The notes under the pieces were generated by a model. That model saw only the letters and a list, made by a program, of their open reading frames with translations, had not been told where the DNA came from and ran no database searches. This document shows positions 59,176 to 64,000 of a stretch of 64,000 nt of DNA, one piece after another; the first letter of the stretch is position 1, and every line of letters begins with the position of its first letter. A program made the translations under genes and the position numbers. Origin of the DNA: Xiphydria camelus (Eukaryota; Arthropoda; Insecta; Hymenoptera; Xiphydriidae); NCBI GenBank assembly GCA_963678675.1, contig OY783199.1, positions 24,301,546 through 24,365,545 of the forward strand, in the 5' to 3' direction.

Positions 59176-59647
59176 CAGGCGAAAAGTTTTACATGGTTTG
59201 TATATAGTCCATATATGGATTTGGTTCTGTACATTGAGAGAAGAGTTTATTTATAACTGATAAATATAAACTTTATTATGGCGAAAAAAATATTTCGTTG
59301 GGCCGAGTAAATATATGTTAATTATTAAAATGTCTCTTTCATTCAAACAGAAATAGAGTGATAGCTAACGAATATTTCCTTGGGGCCGAAAGGAATATTT
59401 CTTTCACCATAATCAAGTATACGTATATTAACTCTAAACCAACTGTTTTCTCAGTCTATGGATTATATATGATTTCTATATAAACCATATATACACCATA
59501 TATGGATTATTTGAATCTTAAATTTTTTTAAATACTTATATATAGTCCATGTATGGCATATACAGAAATCATATATCATTCATATAAGACCAAATCCATA
59601 TATGGACTATATATATAATATAATCCAAATAGAACTTTTCCGCCTGG
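59176..59647. mobile_element. CCCAGGCGG-family MITE with a nested insertion
   Basis: The ends are CAGGCGAAAAGTTTTAC and GAACTTTTCCGCCTG. The interior has ATATATGGATTTGG and GACCAAATCCATATATGG. It is split by a CACTGAG-type element at 59232-59456. Confidence 0.75.
59232..59456. mobile_element. 225-bp nested MITE
   Basis: The ends are CATTGAGAGAAGAG and TTTTCTCAGTC, flanked by TA at 59230-59231 and 59457-59458. Inner motifs (GTTTATTTATAACTGATAAA, ATTTCGTTGGGCC) match the element at 35318-35559. Confidence 0.65.
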
Positions 59648-60178
59648 AGTAGTTCGATGATTCTACAATTTTAATTATCAAGAGCACGGAGAGATCTCTA
59701 GCTATACGAGGAGGAGGAGGAGTAGGAGTCAGCTAGAAGACGGCTGGTATGTAAGGGAGGACGAGAGAGGCGACGCGAGTCGAAAAGGGGGAGGCAGAAA
59801 AAGACAGACGATAAACCACGCTCGGATGGACTTAACACCCTCGTAAACGAGCTTATTTCCTTATGGCGCGGAGCAATATGGCTCCGTCGGCGATGGTTTA
59901 GGCCTCCCGAGAAAATTTACGGTTATTTTACTGGTAATTGTGCGCGCTCGGTGGGGTTGGCCGCGCGGAGAGATCGAGGGGGGGGGGGAATAATAAAAAT
60001 TGGAGAGGAAAAAGGGTATTCTTTCCTTGATGAACGAAGATCGGCTCTCGACCGGTGGCACCTTTTTCTCCCTCGCGACGCGATTAACGTCACCGCTTCG
60101 CCTCGCGACCCCTCCCACGACTTCGTCCCGAGGGACCGACCCTTCACCCTCCCGCAGGAGCGGTCTTTCACGGAAAGA
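59648..60178. other. Unassigned sequence
   Basis: A GAGGAGGAGGAG tract lies near 59709 and a G11 run at 59978-59988. I see no gene. Confidence 0.45.
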
Positions 60179-60417
60179 CTGATACCGGTAAATTTTACTG
60201 TATTTCAAAGTAAAAGAGGTATTTAACATGAGGGTTTTCGAATGTTCGTCCCGTGCCGATGAACAATTTTTCCTTAGAAACTAATAAATTGTAATGTTGA
60301 CTATCGCGATTTAATGTTTCCAAGAGAAAAATTACTCTATCGCACACTGTAAAGGCATCCGAAAATCCTCAAGTAAAGCCTCTATTGTTAAAAATACAGT
60401 AAAATTTACTGGTATCA
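60179..60417. mobile_element. 239-bp MITE with TGATACC ends
   Basis: The ends TGATACCGGTAAATTTTACT and AGTAAAATTTACTGGTATCA are inverted. Pairing continues for about 65 bases through GTATTT, GAGG and GATTTTCGGATG-like segments. It does not belong to the CACTGAG group. Confidence 0.75.
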
Positions 60418-60516
60418 ATCTTTTCGTGCTGCAATTGAACGAATTGTTAACCGATTAATAGCGCGACACGAAACGCCGCGAATGTTTCGGAAGCTGTTTC
60501 GTGTCGGCAGTGCAAA

Positions 60517-60862
60517 CCCAGGTGGAAAAGTTCCATACAATTTGTATATAATCTTATACGAATAATTTACAGATCACATAAAAATTAAAAAATTCAAATA
60601 ATCCATATCTGTACCTCAGAGCGAAACTATGTTAAGTCAATTTTTGTCGAAAATGGGTTTTATATGTTAAATATAATAATATTAATATTTAATTAACACT
60701 TTAAACTCAATTATCTCAAAACTATCTTTTTGGACTTAACATAATTTGGCTCCGAGGTACAGATATATAGTCCATATAGAAATTGTATATAATCCTAATC
60801 CATATAGCATTTAAATCCATACATGGACTACATACAAATCACATAGAACTTTTTCGCCTGGG
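60517..60862. mobile_element. CCCAGGCGG-family MITE with a nested insertion
   Basis: It starts CCCAGGTGGAAAAGTTCC and ends GAACTTTTTCGCCTGG. A separate TIR element lies inside at 60609-60762. Confidence 0.75.
60609..60762. mobile_element. 154-bp nested TIR element with ATAT duplication
   Basis: The ends are CTGTACCTCAGAGCGAAACT and its near complement TTTGGCTCCGAGGTACAG, continuing through GTTAAGTC. ATAT flanks both sides (60605-60608 and 60763-60766). The inside is AT-rich. Confidence 0.72.
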
Positions 60863-61368
60863 AAGATCTCGAAGGATCGAGACTCGTATACACGCGATCG
60901 CCTGCTCTCTGCCATTCGTCAACGTCCAATTCCCGACGACAGACTGTATACGGAACCGCGGACGTCACATTTCCCCCGGAATTATAACCTTTGGTATCGA
61001 CAGCGCGCATCGAGCGTGAGCCATTCACGTGGGAGCGTATACGTCGAGCCACGACGACGGAACGTTTTATAAGGCGCTCATCGATGCGGAAGATCATCGT
61101 TAGGCCTCGGTGATTCCCGACAGACGTTACTCGCCTCCGCTCTAAGATATTTCTACGCTCGCCGTATATTGGCATAGTCTGCCGATGATTTCTCAATTCC
61201 CTCGCTCGAGATCGACATCGCGGCTCGAAGAACGACGCGCGGATGAGCTGGAAAATTTTCGACGCCCGAACGGAGACGATGTTACCGGCACGTGCGGATC
61301 TCGCTCGCGTCGTAGGCTATATACCGCGGCGGTGCCAACCGTTACGCAATCAGCGGCTACGTAAACAT

Positions 61369-61452
61369 TACGAGAGCGGCTTGGCCGGACGTCAAGCTGA
61401 CTTTTCAAGTTCCTATACAGTTTCGTCGGGGGAGGCGCGCGCGAACGCGTGA
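61369..61452. repeat. Short direct duplication, copy 1
   Basis: ATTACGAGAGCG, CTTGGCCGG, ACGTCAAGCTG, AGTTCCT.TACAGTTTCG and GGGGGAGGCGCGCGCGA recur in order at 62127-62212. Flanking sequence is not shared. Confidence 0.7.
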
Positions 61453-62126
61453 CAGTGAGAAACATTGTCGTGAATCACTCGTAATGGCTGCGCGCGCCCG
61501 TCGCACCGCGTTCTCGCGCGTCCATCCGCGAATAATTCCACGAGGAAACGGGCGATCCCCACGCGGACGCGCGAGGCGACGCCGGGCGTCGGAAGCGTCC
61601 GGGAAAGGGCGATTCGTCGCTGTCCGCGGAACGGAGAGTGTCCGAAGGGGATGAACTTCGAGAAGATCGTCGGAGGCGAACGACGCGACGCGTTGTTCAC
61701 CCTGACCTTCCGGCGCGAAACCACCGTTCGTTCCGCGCGAGATGGACGGCGTAATCGGGTGTCATTGCGCGGTCTCGGTCAGTCTCTGTCATCGCGAGTC
61801 ATGCCGGCCGTCGCGCGACTCATCGGACGGCCATTATGCAACGCTTATCGTCGCTTTTGTCGTGTTTTTTTCCCTCAAGTTCGTCGCAATGTCGAGGCCC
61901 GTTATGCAACCGCGCGCGCGCGCCTCGCATCGCCGGACGGACCAAAACATTCGCTCGTAAGCATTAGTAATACCGGCGCGCTGTAAGTTCGCGCGTATAT
62001 CAGAGTGGTAGGAGAAGGGAGACCATCGGCGCTACGGGTGGTTCCATAGCGGTGTTGACAGCGTCGACTCTCTATGCCAAGGAGACACGCTTATTCGTTG
62101 GTTGAGATCGTCGCAGTGAGGTGAAG

Positions 62127-62212
62127 ATTACGAGAGCGACTTGGCCGGGCGACGTCAAGCTGCCTTGTCGAGTTCCTGTACAGTTTCGCTGGGGGAGGCG
62201 CGCGCGACATTC
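62127..62212. repeat. Short direct duplication, copy 2
   Basis: The same blocks as 61369-61452 occur 758 bases downstream, with a handful of substitutions and a three-base insertion (GCG after CTTGGCCGG). The function is unknown. Confidence 0.7.
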
Positions 62213-62336
62213 GACGAACTCGTTACGTCGGCGCTCTTCCGGTTTCTCGGTCGGATCACTGCGCGTTATTCGCGTTTCTTCTGGAATTTTTCGTCGGGTT
62301 GGAGAGATAATAATACAAAATGTTAACGGGTATATC

Positions 62337-62621
62337 GAGGTGGAAAAGATCTATACGGATTATAGGTATTTTATATATAGAACATATATATTAATTTGGG
62401 CTTTTAAAATTTTTATATGATTTCAATATAAACCATACATGTATTATATGTGGATTGTATAAAAATTAATGCAATTGAAATAGTACTATGAATAAACCAT
62501 ATGTAGTCCGTATATGGTGTTCATGTGTATAAATTATATATAAATTAAAGAAGCCCAAATTTATATATATATTCTATGTACAAAGTACACGTATAATCCA
62601 TATAGATCTGTTCCACCTGGG
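62337..62621. mobile_element. CCCAGGCGG-family MITE (CCCAGGTGG variant)
   Basis: The ends are GAGGTGGAAAAGATCTAT and ATAGATCTGTTCCACCTGGG. The AT-rich interior has CCATATGTAG and AAATTATATAT motifs. Confidence 0.68.
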
Positions 62622-64000
62622 TACATATATATAGGTACGCATCGCGTCAATCTGAAGGAAGAAAGCCCCTGGACCAAACGAGTCGCTCGAACATCTCACG
62701 GTGAACTCGCCGAGGTCACGTGGAGCGGACGAAGCCTCGGAGCTTTTCTCTTTCAGTTTTCTCGCATTGCATTTAAAGCGAAGAAATTCTCGACTTTCCC
62801 TTCGCGCCCGGACCTTCCGACCTCCGCGACGCCGTCGAGAATTGTCACTCGTATGTAGGCGCCAAGGGACCCCTCCGCGAGTACAGTCGTGAGAATCTCG
62901 TTCCTCGCTCTTCGCGGATGATCGGTGTCACGTTCGTCCGCGCGTCTCAGTTTCCTTCATAAATCCGTTTAGCACGCGCGCACCTCGTTACACGCCAGCC
63001 GGCGTTCCGCGTTCGTCGCGGCGACGCTCTCCGTGTTCCGCGGCGTTCTGAACGTTTTCTCACGCTCGGATGAGAGAGCGCACGTCTGACAATTATTATT
63101 ACCATGAGATAGTTATAACGGTGGCACGGGCGAACGGTTCGCTCTCCGCGGAAGACAGGCTGTCGTCGCCTCGTCGGGTGTGTCCCTATTAAACTGAGAG
63201 AAAAATTGAATAGAATCAACTAAACGTTTATTTGTATATTACCGACTAAATATTTTATCGGCTCAAGTGATATTTATTTGTCCCAATGAAATATTTTTCT
63301 CAAACAACTATATCCACTTGAGCCAATGAAACATTTTATCGGGACAAATAACTATTACTCGATCCGATAAAATGTTTAGCCGTTCAGATAGACACAGGTA
63401 AGTAAATTGTAGAGCAACTTTAGGGTAGTACTAGCTCATCAGATGCGTCAAGGTTGTGCGTGTCGAGTCATCAATAAGAAAGCATATATACTATACTCGT
63501 CACATTAAATAATTTCAAAACAATACAAATAAAATACTAAACGTTTACTCAATACGAGCACAATTCTTCGTTGATATGTTGCTACAATAAATACTATGAT
63601 CAATTTTAATAAGATTATGATGTAAATTTAATGATTTACTTAGAAATAGCCATTTTTGCAAGTACACGTGGCAAAATAAACGTAAATTTTCAAACAATCC
63701 ATTATTGCAATCTGTATATGAACGTCGTGACGCGATCATACTAGTCTACCTGGGTAGTGATATACAAACAAATGTATACTTGAATCTATTAAATTTTTCT
63801 CTCAGTGTAGATACGCTCAGTCCATCGCGCTCGAGCGTTTCGCTCTCGTGGATCCCGGCGCGATATCGAAGCTCCCTTAAGGATCGTCGAGCCGCGCCCG
63901 TTAAAGGCGACTGCGCGGTTACCGGGGGAAGAATGGAGTGGATCGCTTTTGGAAATTAAGCGGCCCGGGGACTCGGGGAATCGCCATGACTTCCCTCGCT
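62622..64000. other. Right end of the window
   Basis: 62622-63191 is unique CpG-rich sequence, followed by the TIR element at 63192-63807, then about 190 bases of CpG-rich sequence. I see no gene. Confidence 0.45.
63192..63807. mobile_element. 616-bp TIR element or composite with CTGAGAG/CTCTCAG ends
   Basis: The left end AAACTGAGAGAAAAATTGAA and the right end AAATTTTTCTCTCAGTG followed by TA are inverted. Near the left, repeated blocks (AATATTTTATCGG, AAACATTTTATCGGGACAAA) are palindromic. The middle, about 63400-63700, looks unrelated and may be a second insertion. Confidence 0.55.

Larger units (their letters stand above)
60863..62336. other. CpG-rich region holding the 61.4/62.1 kb duplication
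   Basis: Besides the duplicated block of about 85 bases, no feature is recognised. Confidence 0.45.

Overview
The window looks like arthropod, most probably insect, nuclear DNA. Hymenoptera, perhaps an ant, is my best guess. CpG is not depleted, long GC-rich stretches alternate with AT-rich transposon blocks, and simple repeats are common. The only gene has a core promoter with a TATA box and an arthropod-type TCAGT initiator. I see no bacterial or viral gene, no rRNA, no tRNA and no CRISPR array.

Only one protein-coding gene is convincing: an intronless F-box/leucine-rich-repeat gene on the minus strand (6953-8335). Its TATA box and initiator place transcription start near 8471, so the first ATG of the transcript is at 8333-8335. 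The reading frame extending upstream to 8470 begins with GTG, not ATG.

The most unusual structure surrounds this gene. The stretch from about 6.54 to 9.16 kb has a diverged inverted copy at about 11.12-12.13 kb. Arm B keeps counterparts of the promoter, the 3' flank and a poly(A)-like hexamer, but not the coding body: about 100 bp stand where arm A carries about 1.5 kb of transcribed sequence. Arm A alone carries an extra 135-bp palindromic element. A 28-nt block containing a 22-nt dyad is identical in both arms.

Most of the remaining sequence is intergenic, with at least eleven families of short non-autonomous DNA transposons (MITEs). Many end in CACTGAG/CTCAGTG-type termini flanked by TA, or less often CA. 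One family (CCCAGGCGG termini) is rich in TATATGG/ACCAAATCC motifs. A hairpin repeat of about 320 bp occurs both dispersed and as a tandem array. Elements often insert into each other. The clearest case, 40096-42761, is five layers deep. Other nests lie at 15.8-16.2, 20.7-21.1, 23.9-24.3, 24.8-25.2, 57.0-57.3, 59.2-59.6 and 60.5-60.9 kb.

Between these blocks lie GC-rich tracts with GA/CT, CA, AT, AAT and poly-C simple repeats. I recognise no exon in them, but short exons or noncoding transcripts cannot be excluded by eye. No transposase gene is visible, so the MITEs would have depended on proteins encoded elsewhere.
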